A stretch of 56,794 nucleotides of DNA from an uncultured Paenibacillus sp. (GCA_937895345.1 CALAWP010000083.1:1-56794), one strand, 5' to 3'; positions 9,097 to 17,088 are shown, counted from the first letter of the stretch. The notes: a model not told the origin generated them from the sequence alone. Numbers and translations: made by a program.

Positions 9097-9711
9097 CTCA
9101 TTATCGGGTCATCCTGCGCAAAGGCGACTATTGACGTTTCTCCAGCCCGATATTCTCATTCCGCTTCATTCATGCAAACTAAGAACAGGCGATGCAGGGT
9201 AGGTAACTATCCGTATCGTCTGTTTCGTATGCGCTCATCCGTCTCTCGCAGCCAACATTCGCAACTACCTCGACTCGCGGTCGCCATCCGTTCTGCATCA
9301 TGTGTCGACAGTCCGCACACTAACGAAACCACAAATTACCGGAGGAGTTCTGTAAGTACCAAAATCAGCATTGCAGTTTAGCAGGCGGTCCCTGCGGGGC
9401 GCTGTAAGTACCAAAATCAGCATTTGCAGCATCTCAGTAGGTTCGGTGAGTTTCTCGCAACAAATCGACATTTCCAACAGGATGTCATGATAGACCCGGC
9501 AGTAGAAGGATCGATGGCTGCAAAGCAGCGGCAAAACTTCGAAATTGACAGGATTAGTATATTCTCATAAACCAGCAGCGATGCGGATTTGCCCGTATTT
9601 TCGGCTAGGATGGCAATTTTTGCGTCATGAAACCGCTATACCCCCGTGCTAAGATAAGGGGCATCGGAGCCAGTCCGAATATCCTAATCTATGAAGCGGA
9701 GGAAGTTAGTG
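9097..9711. other. 615-bp region with no supported gene
   Basis: No open frame here has both a ribosome site and protein-like composition. A GGAGGAG stands alone at 9341-9347 with no start codon in range. The region holds a 22-bp direct repeat (listed separately). A TTGACA at 9545-9550 has no convincing -10 partner. I see no good terminator for the oxidoreductase operon. Confidence 0.6.
9350..9423. repeat. 22-bp direct repeat, two copies 52 bp apart
   Basis: The bases CTGTAAGTACCAAAATCAGC plus AT occur at 9350-9371 and again at 9402-9423. The copies are identical over 22 bp and the spacer contains GC-rich sequence (GCGGTCCCTGCGGGGCGC). No coding frame is involved. Confidence 0.85.
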
Positions 9712-10518
9712 ATGAAGATGCAAGCCATTCGAATCGGAGCAGCCAGCCTGATGGCAGCAGCCTTAATCGGAACCGGTATCGCCGCACCTAAGGCTGATGC
9801 AGCCTCTCAATCGAACTTTTCGGTCAAAACGGTATGGAGCCAGTTTAATTACGAGGTTATTCAAAACTTGGCGAATAAATATGGAATCGATTTGAGCAAA
9901 GCGAAAATTTACGTGAACGGTGCCCTTGTGAAATGGCCGTCCGGCGGTACGCCAACAACGAAACCGACGCCGCAGCCAACAACGCAGCCACCGACGAAAC
10001 CGACGCCGCAGCCAACCACGCAGCCAACGACGAAACCGACGCCGCAGCCAACAACAAAACCGACGCCGCAGCCGACAACGCAGCCAACGACGAAACCGAC
10101 GCCGCAGCCAACAACGAAACCGACGACAACGCCTTCCGAAGGCACGGAAACGGGAACGCTGCAGTCTCAAGTTGTCGCGCTGGTGAATCAGGAACGCGCC
10201 AAGCAAGGATTGCCTGCCTTGCAAGTGGATTCGCTGCTGAACAAAGTGGCGACGGAAAAGGCAAGAGATATGGATGTGAACGGATACTTCAGCCACACGT
10301 CTCCGACATACGGTTCGCCGTTTGACATGATGCGTTCTTACGGCGTGACGTACAGATACGCGGGCGAAAATATCGCCTCCGGCCAACGTACGGCAGCCCA
10401 AGTGATGAACGACTGGATGAATAGCTCCGGACACCGCGCCAACATTCTTAACCAAAACTTCACGAAAATCGGCGTAGGTTACGTCAACGGGAAATGGGTT
10501 CAAATGTTTATCGGGTAA
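9712..10518 (+). CDS. secreted CAP-domain (SCP/PR1-like, YkwD-type) protein
   Basis: I place the start at ATG 9712 because GGAGG at 9699-9703 is correctly spaced for it and not for the in-frame ATG at 9691. The 268-residue product has a signal peptide (about residues 1-28, ending near PKADA), a short N-terminal domain, a low-complexity Thr/Pro/Lys/Gln linker (about residues 80-140) and a C-terminal CAP domain with LVNQERAKQGLPALQ, YFSHTSP, AGENIASG and SSGHRANIL, which supply the His and Glu ligands of the fold. Family members are extracellular; bacterial function is poorly defined. A strong terminator follows, so it is probably monocistronic. Confidence 0.92.
   Translation: MKMQAIRIGAASLMAAALIGTGIAAPKADAASQSNFSVKTVWSQFNYEVIQNLANKYGIDLSKAKIYVNGALVKWPSGGTPTTKPTPQPTTQPPTKPTPQPTTQPTTKPTPQPTTKPTPQPTTQPTTKPTPQPTTKPTTTPSEGTETGTLQSQVVALVNQERAKQGLPALQVDSLLNKVATEKARDMDVNGYFSHTSPTYGSPFDMMRSYGVTYRYAGENIASGQRTAAQVMNDWMNSSGHRANILNQNFTKIGVGYVNGKWVQMFIG
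9952..10131 (+). repeat. intragenic tandem repeat encoding PTTKPTPQ linker
   Basis: A near-perfect repeat built from 12-bp multiples (ACGAAACCGACGCCGCAGCC core) encodes PTTKPTPQPTTQP units within the CAP-protein gene. Copies differ mostly at third codon positions. Length changes here would stay in frame and vary the wall-spanning linker. Confidence 0.9.
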
Positions 10519-10527
10519 CCCGGTTCG

Positions 10528-10561
10528 AAAGCGTTAGGGGCCAGCGCCCTTAACGCTTTTT
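10528..10561 (+). terminator. intrinsic terminator of the CAP-protein gene
   Basis: The stem AAAGCGTTAGGG / CCCTTAACGCTTT is followed by a run of five T (CTTTTTC), ten bases after the CAP-protein stop. Confidence 0.85.
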
Positions 10562-10677
10562 CTTTAAAGATTGAACCCCTCTAGCGAGAGCGATCGGAAA
10601 TCGATTCCTCACGGAGCCTTGGGTACTTCATTCGTTCAATTTAAAATAATGATAGAGAAATACGGGAGGTATTCGGT

Positions 10678-11349
10678 TTGAAAAAGCTGTTGACGGCAAG
10701 CGCGGCTATTGCACTGACAGCCGCATTATACGCGGCCCCGGCGCAAGCGGCAAATACACATACGATCAAGCAAAACGATACATTTTGGAAGTTGTCCCTG
10801 CAGTATCAAATTCCGTTAAGTCAAATGATAGAGGCAAATCCCGGCGTCGATCCGCTCAATTTGCAAATCGGAGCAACGTTGAAGCTTCCGAGCGCAGCGG
10901 ATGCCGTCCAGGCGCAAACGGCGGATTCGAACCAGGCAAAAGAGCAAACGGCGCAAGCGACGGCCGCCAAAGCCGCAGCGGAGCAATCGGAGCCGGCGGT
11001 CGTTTCGTCGGATGGACAGAAGCTGGCTTATACCGATAAGCTCTCGTTGAAAGCAACCGCATATACGGCGGCAGCTTCCGAAAACGGCAAATGGGGAGCC
11101 GTCGACTACTTCGGCAATGCGCTTAAAGTAGGAACGGTCGCCGTCGATCCGAAAATGATTCCGCTCGGAACGAAGCTTTATATTACGGGCTACGATTACA
11201 ACGGACTGCCGGCCGGAGGCATGATCGCGAAGGCGACGGACATGGGCGGCTCGATCAAAGGCAATCGTATCGATATTTTTGTGCCGCATACGACGCAGCA
11301 AGCGCGCAAATTCGGCATTCAGAACGTGCAGGTGTATGTGCTGAAGTAG
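10678..11349 (+). CDS. LysM and 3D-domain cell-wall protein
   Basis: The start is TTG at 10678, preceded by GGGAGG with correct spacing. The 223-residue product has a signal peptide (cleavage near AQAA-N), one LysM peptidoglycan-binding motif (about residues 27-70; HTIKQNDTFWKLSLQYQIP), an Ala/Gln-rich linker and a C-terminal 3D domain (about residues 128-222). The three family Asp residues are visible in VAVDPKMIPLGT, KATDMGG and NRIDIF. 3D domains resemble lytic transglycosylases of the MltA/resuscitation-factor type, so it is probably a secreted muralytic or germination/outgrowth protein. It is followed by a terminator. Confidence 0.92.
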   Translation: MKKLLTASAAIALTAALYAAPAQAANTHTIKQNDTFWKLSLQYQIPLSQMIEANPGVDPLNLQIGATLKLPSAADAVQAQTADSNQAKEQTAQATAAKAAAEQSEPAVVSSDGQKLAYTDKLSLKATAYTAAASENGKWGAVDYFGNALKVGTVAVDPKMIPLGTKLYITGYDYNGLPAGGMIAKATDMGGSIKGNRIDIFVPHTTQQARKFGIQNVQVYVLK

Positions 11350-11360
11350 AAAGACATTGC

Positions 11361-11394
11361 AAACCGTGAGATCCGCAAAGGAGCTCACGGTTTT
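11361..11394 (+). terminator. intrinsic terminator of the LysM-3D gene
   Basis: The stem AAACCGTGAG (11361-11370) / CTCACGGTTT (11384-11393) is followed by TTTT. The right arm overlaps the stop region of the convergent deacetylase gene. Confidence 0.8.
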
Positions 11395-12239
11395 GGCCTG
11401 TATTGGCGTTGTCCGAGCAGCTCGGGCAGCGTGACCAGCTCGTAGCCTTGGTTTTGCAGCCGCTTGATCAGCAGGGGAAGCGCATCGATCGTGCCGGACA
11501 AGTCCTGCCCGTTGCCGCCGCCGGCATGCTGAAGAATAATGGAGCCCGGCTGAAGCGTCCGGCGAATATTGGCCATAATTTTGGCGCTGCCCGGGTTGTT
11601 TTTCCAATCCTCCGAATCGACATCCCAATTGACGACGATAAATCCGTGTTGCATCCCCCATTGGACTTGATCCGGCTTAAGTTCGCCGTACGGCGGTCTT
11701 ATAAAACGCGGGGAGTAGCCGACCAGGCGGCGGAGGATCGTATCGGTTCGTCGTATTTGATTGGCGAAAGCCGCATCCGATAAGGTCGATAATACGGCAT
11801 GGTCAAAGGAATGATTGCCGATAATGTGGCCTTCTCTCTGCATGCGCCGTACGATCTCGGGATGCCGCGCGGCACGGTCGCCTACAACAAAAAAAGTCGC
11901 GCAAACGCGATAGTCGGCCAATATATCGAGAATTTGCGGCGTAAACCGGGGATCGGGGGCGTCATCGAACGTTAGGGCGATCTTTCGCCCATTGCGCGGC
12001 CCGTTCAGAACAAATGCATTCGGATAACGCTTATGCAGCCGAACCCAGGACATATCTTGACGGGCTTTGCGTTTTTTGCGCGCTCCGCCCTGCTCCTTGC
12101 GCGGTTTGTTCATGTCCGAATAAATCGACGAATCCGACGATCCGGCGGCCTGCGCCGGCGCAGCCAAGACGAGCGCCATCGTTAACGCTGCCGCAATGGC
12201 AAGGAGCCGCTTGGCCCTTCTATGCTTAAGTATTGGCAT
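11385..12239 (-). CDS. polysaccharide deacetylase (NodB-homology, CE4)
   Basis: A 284-residue secreted protein with a signal peptide (about residues 1-31, ending AQAAG), a basic linker and a NodB domain from about residue 87. Carbohydrate esterase 4 motifs are present: motif 1 TFDDAPD with the catalytic and metal Asp pair, motif 2 HSFDHAVL with the two metal His, motif 3 RPPYGELK, then NWDVDSEDW and the final IILQHAGGG with the catalytic His. Such enzymes remove N-acetyl groups from peptidoglycan or chitin-like polymers outside the cell. It is convergent with the LysM-3D gene and shares its terminator region. Confidence 0.93.
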   Translation of the reverse strand: MPILKHRRAKRLLAIAAALTMALVLAAPAQAAGSSDSSIYSDMNKPRKEQGGARKKRKARQDMSWVRLHKRYPNAFVLNGPRNGRKIALTFDDAPDPRFTPQILDILADYRVCATFFVVGDRAARHPEIVRRMQREGHIIGNHSFDHAVLSTLSDAAFANQIRRTDTILRRLVGYSPRFIRPPYGELKPDQVQWGMQHGFIVVNWDVDSEDWKNNPGSAKIMANIRRTLQPGSIILQHAGGGNGQDLSGTIDALPLLIKRLQNQGYELVTLPELLGQRQYRPKP

Positions 12240-12354
12240 AAGTCAGCATCCTCTGCATATTGTCGTAAAGGTAATGTTTCCGCATGATCCCTTATTCATT
12301 CATGAGGCGGGCATCCGAGCCTCGTCGTTCGAAGCAGGAACAACGGCTGATCCG

Positions 12355-12398
12355 CGCAAAAAAACCGTTCGCTTCGACGACTGAGTCGGAACGAACGG
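12355..12398 (-). terminator. intrinsic terminator of the chemoreceptor gene
   Basis: On the minus strand the arms CCGTTCGTTCCGAC and GTCGAAGCGAACGG form a long stem with one mismatch around a short loop, followed by a run of seven T, just after the stop of the chemoreceptor gene. Confidence 0.85.
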
Positions 12399-12412
12399 CG
12401 GTATGTACGGGA

Positions 12413-13678
12413 TTATTTCATCTTGAACACTTGAATGGTGCGCTGCAGCTGGGTCGCCATCGTAAGCATCCGTTCCGTTTCCTGCACCACCGCCTGAACG
12501 GACGCGATTTGCTCGTTCATGGAAGCCGAAACTTGCTCCGTTCCCGCAGCCGACTGCTCCGTAATGGCCGAAATGTTCTGGATGGCGGCCGATATTTTGC
12601 GGGCGCTGTCCAGCATTGCGTCGCTTTCTTCGGAGAAGGCGTAAATTTGGTCCGTTATAAATTTGACGCTTTGCGTAATTTCTTTAAAGATTTCCTCCGA
12701 TTGACGGATATGCTCCGACTGCAGCTTGACCGCTTCCTCGTTGATTTTCATGTTGCTGATCGCCTGCTTGATGCCCTCGTCGATACTTTTGACCAGATTG
12801 AATACTTGCTTCGTCGAGGCCGTCGATTCCTCCGCCAGCTTGCGCACTTCTTGGGCGACGATCGCAAAGCCTCTTCCGTGCTCGCCCGCTCTTGCCGCTT
12901 CGATCGAAGCGTTCAGCGAGAGCAGATTCGTTTGCTCCGCGATGTCGGATATGGTCGAAGTGATGGCGGAAATGCCTTGCGCCTTGCGCGCCAAATCTTC
13001 GATCGTCTCTCCGACCTTGGCGGTCGCCTCGATATTGCGCTTCATCCCATCCGCTTGCACGTCGAGCGCTTCGCGCCCTCTGTCGACGATGGCGATCATT
13101 TGCTCGGAGCGGTTGTTCATTTCTTTGGTGGAGTGGGCGTACGCCTCAACCTTGCGCTCAATCTCGTTGATCGATTCGCTCATTTCGGATACGTCCTCGG
13201 AAATTTCGTTCGCCCCCGTAGCCAGCTCGTTGGCCGAAGCGGCAACCTGCTCCATCGCGGTCTTGATGCTGTTGTTCTTGTCGAAGATGCTGCGGCTCGT
13301 CTCGGCGACATGACGAATAATGTTGGACGTTTCCGTCAAAATGTCGCGAAGCTTGTCCACCATGCTGTTGAACGAATGTCCCAGCTCGCCGGTTCCGGAC
13401 GATGCGGATGTATCGATCTTCTGGGTGAAATCCCCCTTGGCAATCCGGTAAGCGGCTCCCGATATTTCATCAAATGAGTGCGTAATGGCCTTTTCGATAA
13501 AGCTGATGGTCGCATATGACGCTGCGGCCAATACGACGGCCACGATCGCGACGGCCAGAACGGGTCCGTTGGCGATAGCGGTGACGATGATGGCGGCAAT
13601 GGCGAACAGCGCCAGATTAAAATAAGTAAACAACAGCAATTTCTTTCTCACCGAAAGCGAATAGTACCATTGGCTCAT
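12413..13678 (-). CDS. methyl-accepting chemotaxis protein without external sensor domain
   Basis: The start is ATG 13678, with AAGGAG 10 bp upstream; an in-frame ATG at 13711 would lie upstream of the likely transcription start. The 421-residue product has two adjacent hydrophobic segments (about residues 14-33 and 35-57) joined by almost no loop, so there is no periplasmic-type sensor domain. A HAMP-like linker (SGAAYRIAKGDFTQKI) and a long coiled-coil signalling domain follow; the conserved hairpin tip reads SLNASIEAARAGEHGRGFAI and VAQEVRKLAEEST. It should signal to CheA/CheW and sense something within the membrane or cytoplasm. It is monocistronic with its own promoter and terminator. 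Confidence 0.93.
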   Translation of the reverse strand: MSQWYYSLSVRKKLLLFTYFNLALFAIAAIIVTAIANGPVLAVAIVAVVLAAASYATISFIEKAITHSFDEISGAAYRIAKGDFTQKIDTSASSGTGELGHSFNSMVDKLRDILTETSNIIRHVAETSRSIFDKNNSIKTAMEQVAASANELATGANEISEDVSEMSESINEIERKVEAYAHSTKEMNNRSEQMIAIVDRGREALDVQADGMKRNIEATAKVGETIEDLARKAQGISAITSTISDIAEQTNLLSLNASIEAARAGEHGRGFAIVAQEVRKLAEESTASTKQVFNLVKSIDEGIKQAISNMKINEEAVKLQSEHIRQSEEIFKEITQSVKFITDQIYAFSEESDAMLDSARKISAAIQNISAITEQSAAGTEQVSASMNEQIASVQAVVQETERMLTMATQLQRTIQVFKMK

Positions 13679-13711
13679 CTTGAAAGCGCTCCTTTTTTGT
13701 GGAATAGCCAT

Positions 13712-13740
13712 ATTATAACATCGGGCGCGGGAATGGTCTA
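13712..13740 (-). promoter_or_regulatory. sigma-A promoter of the chemoreceptor gene
   Basis: On the minus strand a perfect -10 TATAAT (13712-13717) has TAGACC as -35 (13735-13740) at a 17-bp spacing. The predicted start of transcription is near 13705, which excludes ATG 13711 as translation start. Confidence 0.7.
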
Positions 13741-13952
13741 TATATGTCGAGCATATATTCCTATGACCTGCCGGGACTATTGGATCGCATTTAGGTCAAA
13801 GAGCGCAACCGCACTTTCGGAAAATACCAACCAATATTTCGGTGAATCTTTTCATTGTAAGTGCTACCATTAAATACAATTCGATGTTTCATTTAGCAGA
13901 TTTTTGTCGTTGCCGCACCGATTATGTCGAAAATTTGAAGGAGGTATATGCA

Positions 13953-14357
13953 ATGGATTTGCATTCGATTTCTCTCGCTCGTCAGGTTGATTTCGTATTT
14001 CGCCAGCTGGAAGGGGAGCTGACCAACGCTTCGGCGGGCACGGTGTTGATCCATATCCGGAACAACGTCGTCGGAAAGTTCGGGATGCGCCATCACCCGA
14101 TTGAAAGCAAGAACGGCAAGCTCGAATCCAGTGAACGAGGGATGACGCCCAAGCAGGTGCAGGATTTTCGGCTGATGGCCGTAGATGCGCTGAAGTATAA
14201 AAAAAATTGGACGCATGGCGAAATTTTGTACGACTTTTCGGTCAAAGCCCATACAAATTCATGGTCCGCCAGCGTCCTGTACGAATCGAATTACAACATG
14301 GCCAACTGGAGCGCGCGCTACCAAAGCCGGCCGCTAGGCTTCAGTGAATTTAACTGA
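13953..14357 (+). CDS. hypothetical protein, 134 aa
   Basis: A 134-residue protein I do not recognise. ATG 13953 has an excellent AAGGAGG site at 13938-13944, which decides it over an upstream in-frame ATG at 13842. The product is soluble, with no signal peptide or cysteine. An N-terminal helix (SISLARQVDFVFRQLEGEL) is followed by alternating short strands (TVLIHIRNNVVGKFGMRHHP) and Trp-rich segments (KKNWTHGEILYDF, NSWSASVLYESNYNMANWSA). Upstream, TCATTGT and AATACAAT (about 13852-13878) weakly resemble a sigma-E promoter, which would make it a sporulation gene, but this is speculative. It is convergent with the permease pair, with 15 bp between stops. Confidence 0.8.
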   Translation: MDLHSISLARQVDFVFRQLEGELTNASAGTVLIHIRNNVVGKFGMRHHPIESKNGKLESSERGMTPKQVQDFRLMAVDALKYKKNWTHGEILYDFSVKAHTNSWSASVLYESNYNMANWSARYQSRPLGFSEFN

Positions 14358-14372
14358 ACGTCCGAACGAGCC

Positions 14373-15371
14373 TTACAAGCCGAAGCTGAAATCGGGGAAT
14401 ACATATGGAGATTCCGGCGCTTCGATTCTTTCGATCCGGGAAGCCTCCAACGTTATAATTTCGTTGCCCAAATATTCCGAGACGGTCAGCTTGCCGGTTA
14501 CGCTCAGCCATTCGTCTTCCGCGTACTGCGAAGCTTTCGGCCAATAAATCATAAGTCCGTAAGGGAGCGCGTCGGCCGAGCAGCAATTCATGGCGAACCG
14601 GCTGACCGCCATTCGATCGCCGCCCATATCCTCCTCCCGGTATACGAACCCGCTGATCGTGACGTCTTTGCCGAGAAACGCTTCCCTGTACAGATCGAGA
14701 GTCGTCAACGTTTCGATGAACAGCTCTTCGGGCACTTCAACGACCGGCTGAGCGTACAGCTCCATGCCGTACTTCGCATGAGCCTCCGTATACTGGTCAT
14801 ACGGAAACAATTGAGCGACGGAGTCCGTCGCTTCCGCTACGCTGGAAGGAGACGGAGATTCAGTGCGCGATACAGATTCGCTGCCGGTAAAGCTGACCCC
14901 TTTTTTGGCGGCCAAGGCGCTTCCAAGCGTGCCCGTCGGAACGAGAAATCCGAGCAGCAGTGGAAAAACGAACAGTCCGTAGATCAATATTTGCTTGAAC
15001 GGGAAGGCGCGTTTGCCCGATTGTCCGGCGGAGCCGGCCGGCGTATGGGCGCATGGTTCAGAATGTCCGTGCGAGTGTCCGTGTGAATGGTCGTGATCGT
15101 GCGCATGGTGTGAATGGTCATGGTTGTGACCGTGTGCATGGTGGATATGATCGTGGCCGCATTCACAGCCGTGCGCATGCCCGCCCGTCCCCCGGCGGAT
15201 CGCCGAATAGATTTGGTAAGCCGCCGCCGCGTACAGCCCGAGGGCCGACAGCTTGACGTACAGCTCCATTCTCGGAGCGATATATAAGGAAATGTTGCCG
15301 GTACGGAACAAAAAAACGATCAGGAACGCAAATCCGGCCAAAATAACCGCTCTAATCCAATGATGAATCAT
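14373..15371 (-). CDS. TIGR03943-family permease subunit with His-rich loop (YcgQ-like)
   Basis: ATG 15371 is chosen because GGAGG precedes it and it overlaps the upstream permease stop by 4 bp (ATGA); an in-frame start at 15413 would lie inside that gene. The 332-residue product has two N-terminal membrane helices, then a segment of about 45 residues (roughly residues 63-108) with about 20 His plus Cys and Asp, a third helix (about 125-145), and a soluble C-terminal domain with NCCSADALPYGLMIYWP. The layout fits the TIGR03943 family (B. subtilis YcgQ), always paired with a YcgR-type permease. The His cluster strongly suggests zinc or another transition metal as ligand. The exact substrate is not established. 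Confidence 0.85.
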   Translation of the reverse strand: MIHHWIRAVILAGFAFLIVFLFRTGNISLYIAPRMELYVKLSALGLYAAAAYQIYSAIRRGTGGHAHGCECGHDHIHHAHGHNHDHSHHAHDHDHSHGHSHGHSEPCAHTPAGSAGQSGKRAFPFKQILIYGLFVFPLLLGFLVPTGTLGSALAAKKGVSFTGSESVSRTESPSPSSVAEATDSVAQLFPYDQYTEAHAKYGMELYAQPVVEVPEELFIETLTTLDLYREAFLGKDVTISGFVYREEDMGGDRMAVSRFAMNCCSADALPYGLMIYWPKASQYAEDEWLSVTGKLTVSEYLGNEIITLEASRIERIEAPESPYVFPDFSFGL

Positions 15372-16411
15372 AGAAACACCTCCGCGATATAGGATCCGAT
15401 TAAGGTCAGACAAGCCGTCAGTGCAATTAACGTCAATACGAATTTGACGCGGAACGTCGACAGCATCATCAGCGTGTTTTTGAAATCGACCATAGGGCCG
15501 AAGACAAGAAACGCAAGCAGCGGGCCTTGTTGAAAGATGCCGCTGAACGAAGAAGCGATGAAAGCGTCCGAAGTCGAACAGATCGACAGCAAATACGCGA
15601 AAATCATCATGAACGGATAGGCGAGCATCGGCTGTTCCGCAAAGGACGCAAGCGTGCTTCTGTCAATGGCGGTCTGGATGAGAGCGGTCAGGAGCGCGCC
15701 GAATATTAAATATTTGCCCATCTCGAAAAATTCGTCGGACGCATGCGAAAGCGTGGAAGCCATACGCGACCGAATGCCTTGCGCCTTCGCCGGCAAGCCG
15801 CCGCCTCCCGAAGCCCGAAACGCTTGTCCGGCGGCCAAGGCTGCCGCTGAGCCGTGAAGCGATGCCGAAGAATCGCGCAACGGACTGCGTTTCATGAAGG
15901 TATACAGCAGCAGCCCGATGACGACCGCTACCGCAAACGCCAAGCCCATCCGCCAGTAGACCATGGACGGTTCCGTGCGAAAGGCCGTATAGGTCGAAGT
16001 GTAGACGATCGGATTGACGACGGGACCGGCCAGCAAATATACGATGCCTATGTATGCGGGCATACCTTTGCGAATCAGCCTGCGGATGACCGGAATCATG
16101 CCGCATTCGCAAAGCGGAAACAGGATTCCGAGCAAACCGCCGAACAGCACGCCGGCGATCGGATTGCGCGGCGTATATTTGCGTATAAGCTCGTCGGTGA
16201 CGAACACTTGCAGCAGCGCGGAAAACAATACGCCAAGCAGGATAAACGGGAACGCCTCGAGAATGATGCTGATAAATAAAATTTTGAACGATTGCAAATT
16301 CGCCGTATTGAATATGGCTTCCGGCAATTCCCGGTTCATCGCGATCAACACAACCATAATAAGACATCCCGTGCCCAGCAGCGGCGTCCCGTAGCGGAAA
16401 ATAAACTTCAT
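15368..16411 (-). CDS. DUF318-type permease (YcgR-like)
   Basis: A 347-residue polytopic membrane protein with about eight to nine helices. The family signature FPLCECGMIPVIRRLIRKGM places Cys and Glu at a helix start, typical of the YraQ/YcgR permease family; a second half repeats the pattern around SICSTSDAFIASSF. ATG 16411 follows GGAGG. It is translationally coupled to the His-rich partner gene by a 4-bp overlap. A sigma-A promoter and a Zur-like palindrome lie just upstream, so control by a metal sensor of the Fur family is likely. Transport of a metal or metal complex is inferred from the partner, not shown. Confidence 0.87.
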   Translation of the reverse strand: MKFIFRYGTPLLGTGCLIMVVLIAMNRELPEAIFNTANLQSFKILFISIILEAFPFILLGVLFSALLQVFVTDELIRKYTPRNPIAGVLFGGLLGILFPLCECGMIPVIRRLIRKGMPAYIGIVYLLAGPVVNPIVYTSTYTAFRTEPSMVYWRMGLAFAVAVVIGLLLYTFMKRSPLRDSSASLHGSAAALAAGQAFRASGGGGLPAKAQGIRSRMASTLSHASDEFFEMGKYLIFGALLTALIQTAIDRSTLASFAEQPMLAYPFMMIFAYLLSICSTSDAFIASSFSGIFQQGPLLAFLVFGPMVDFKNTLMMLSTFRVKFVLTLIALTACLTLIGSYIAEVFL

Positions 16412-16426
16412 GCGAAACCTCCGTAG

Positions 16427-16441
16427 TAGTAAACGTTACGA
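16427..16441 (-). promoter_or_regulatory. candidate Zur-type operator before the permease pair
   Basis: On the minus strand TCGTAAC-G-TTTACTA resembles the B. subtilis Zur consensus TCGTAAT-N-ATTACGA: six of seven bases match in one half and five of seven in the other. It lies between the predicted transcription start (about 16454) and the ribosome site, a position suited to repression. Confidence 0.5.
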
Positions 16442-16460
16442 TCTTGCAAAGCATGTTTAC

Positions 16461-16489
16461 ATTATAAGGTATGCTTCCGCATTTGACGA
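16461..16489 (-). promoter_or_regulatory. sigma-A promoter of the permease pair
   Basis: On the minus strand a perfect -10 TATAAT (16461-16466) follows TCGTCA (16484-16489) at 17 bp. Transcription should start near 16454. Confidence 0.65.
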
Positions 16490-16559
16490 TAGGACACCGT
16501 ATTTATTTTTGCTGCGCCTGTTTTATTCAGATAGGCGGCAAGGAAACGCCGCAGCCGCT

Positions 16560-16739
16560 TCACCCGCCGTTGCGCTTGCGCCGAAGCCTTGCCTTCGCGA
16601 TAAATCCGGCGCCGATCGTCAGCAAGGTCAGCGTGCCGAACAGGAGCACCAGCCAAAAGCTATGGCTGATGGAGACGGCCATCGCGCTCATAAAGGCGAC
16701 AGCCAGGACGGAAAACAACAAAGACAGCGGTTTGGACAT
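16560..16739 (-). CDS. small membrane protein, 59 aa, DUF5325-like (YlaF-type)
   Basis: A 180-base frame encodes 59 residues, starting at ATG 16739 after AAGGAGAAG. Two hydrophobic segments (about residues 5-24, LSLLFSVLAVAFMSAM, and 29-47, FWLVLLFGTLTLLTIGAG) are followed by a basic tail (AKARLRRKRNG). Size, two-helix hairpin and basic C-terminus fit the DUF5325/YlaF group of Firmicutes, whose function is unknown; this assignment is from memory of the pattern. It sits alone between the permease pair and the divergent SASP gene. Confidence 0.7.
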   Translation of the reverse strand: MSKPLSLLFSVLAVAFMSAMAVSISHSFWLVLLFGTLTLLTIGAGFIAKARLRRKRNGG

Positions 16740-16869
16740 CGTGTGTACTTCTCCTTAAAAATGGTTTTTATATTTTTGCGCCGGACAGCATAGATTCCCC
16801 GCTCCTGAGCATAATAACCTTGCAAGCTTGCAACATACAACGTGCAGAGGACGAAAGGAGAAATACCTT

Positions 16870-17088
16870 ATGGCAAGGTCTGGAAGCAGCAACCAACTTA
16901 TTGTCCCACAAGCAAATCAAGCTCTGGAACAAATGAAGCTTGAAGCAGCTCAAGAACTGGGCGTTCAAATTCCGGCCGACGGCTACTACGGCAACGTTTC
17001 GACTCGCGATGCCGGTTCGCTTGGCGGTTACATTACGAAAAAACTGGTTCAAATCGCCGAACAACAATTGTCCGGCGGCATCCGTTAA
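16870..17088 (+). CDS. alpha/beta-type small acid-soluble spore protein
   Basis: A 72-residue spore DNA-binding protein; ATG 16870 follows AAAGGAG with proper spacing. The germination-protease site region appears as MKLEAAQELGV (the Glu for cleavage) and the conserved C-terminal signature is GNVSTRDAGSLGGYITKKLV. These proteins saturate DNA in the forespore, force it towards the A form and protect against UV and heat; they are degraded by Gpr at germination. Expression is expected from sigma-G. A GCATA at 16809 and CATACAA at 16834 are only a loose match, with 20 bp between. A strong terminator follows. This is a firm marker of an endospore former. Confidence 0.95.
   Translation: MARSGSSNQLIVPQANQALEQMKLEAAQELGVQIPADGYYGNVSTRDAGSLGGYITKKLVQIAEQQLSGGIR

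Noticed and set aside
13679..13711. Upstream ATG start of the chemoreceptor
   Set aside because: The predicted transcription start (about 13705) lies downstream of it, and AAGGAG is spaced for ATG 13678.
16809..16840. Sigma-G promoter of the SASP gene
   Set aside because: GCATA and CATACAA are present but 20 bp apart and CATACAA departs from the consensus; too weak to annotate although sigma-G control is expected.
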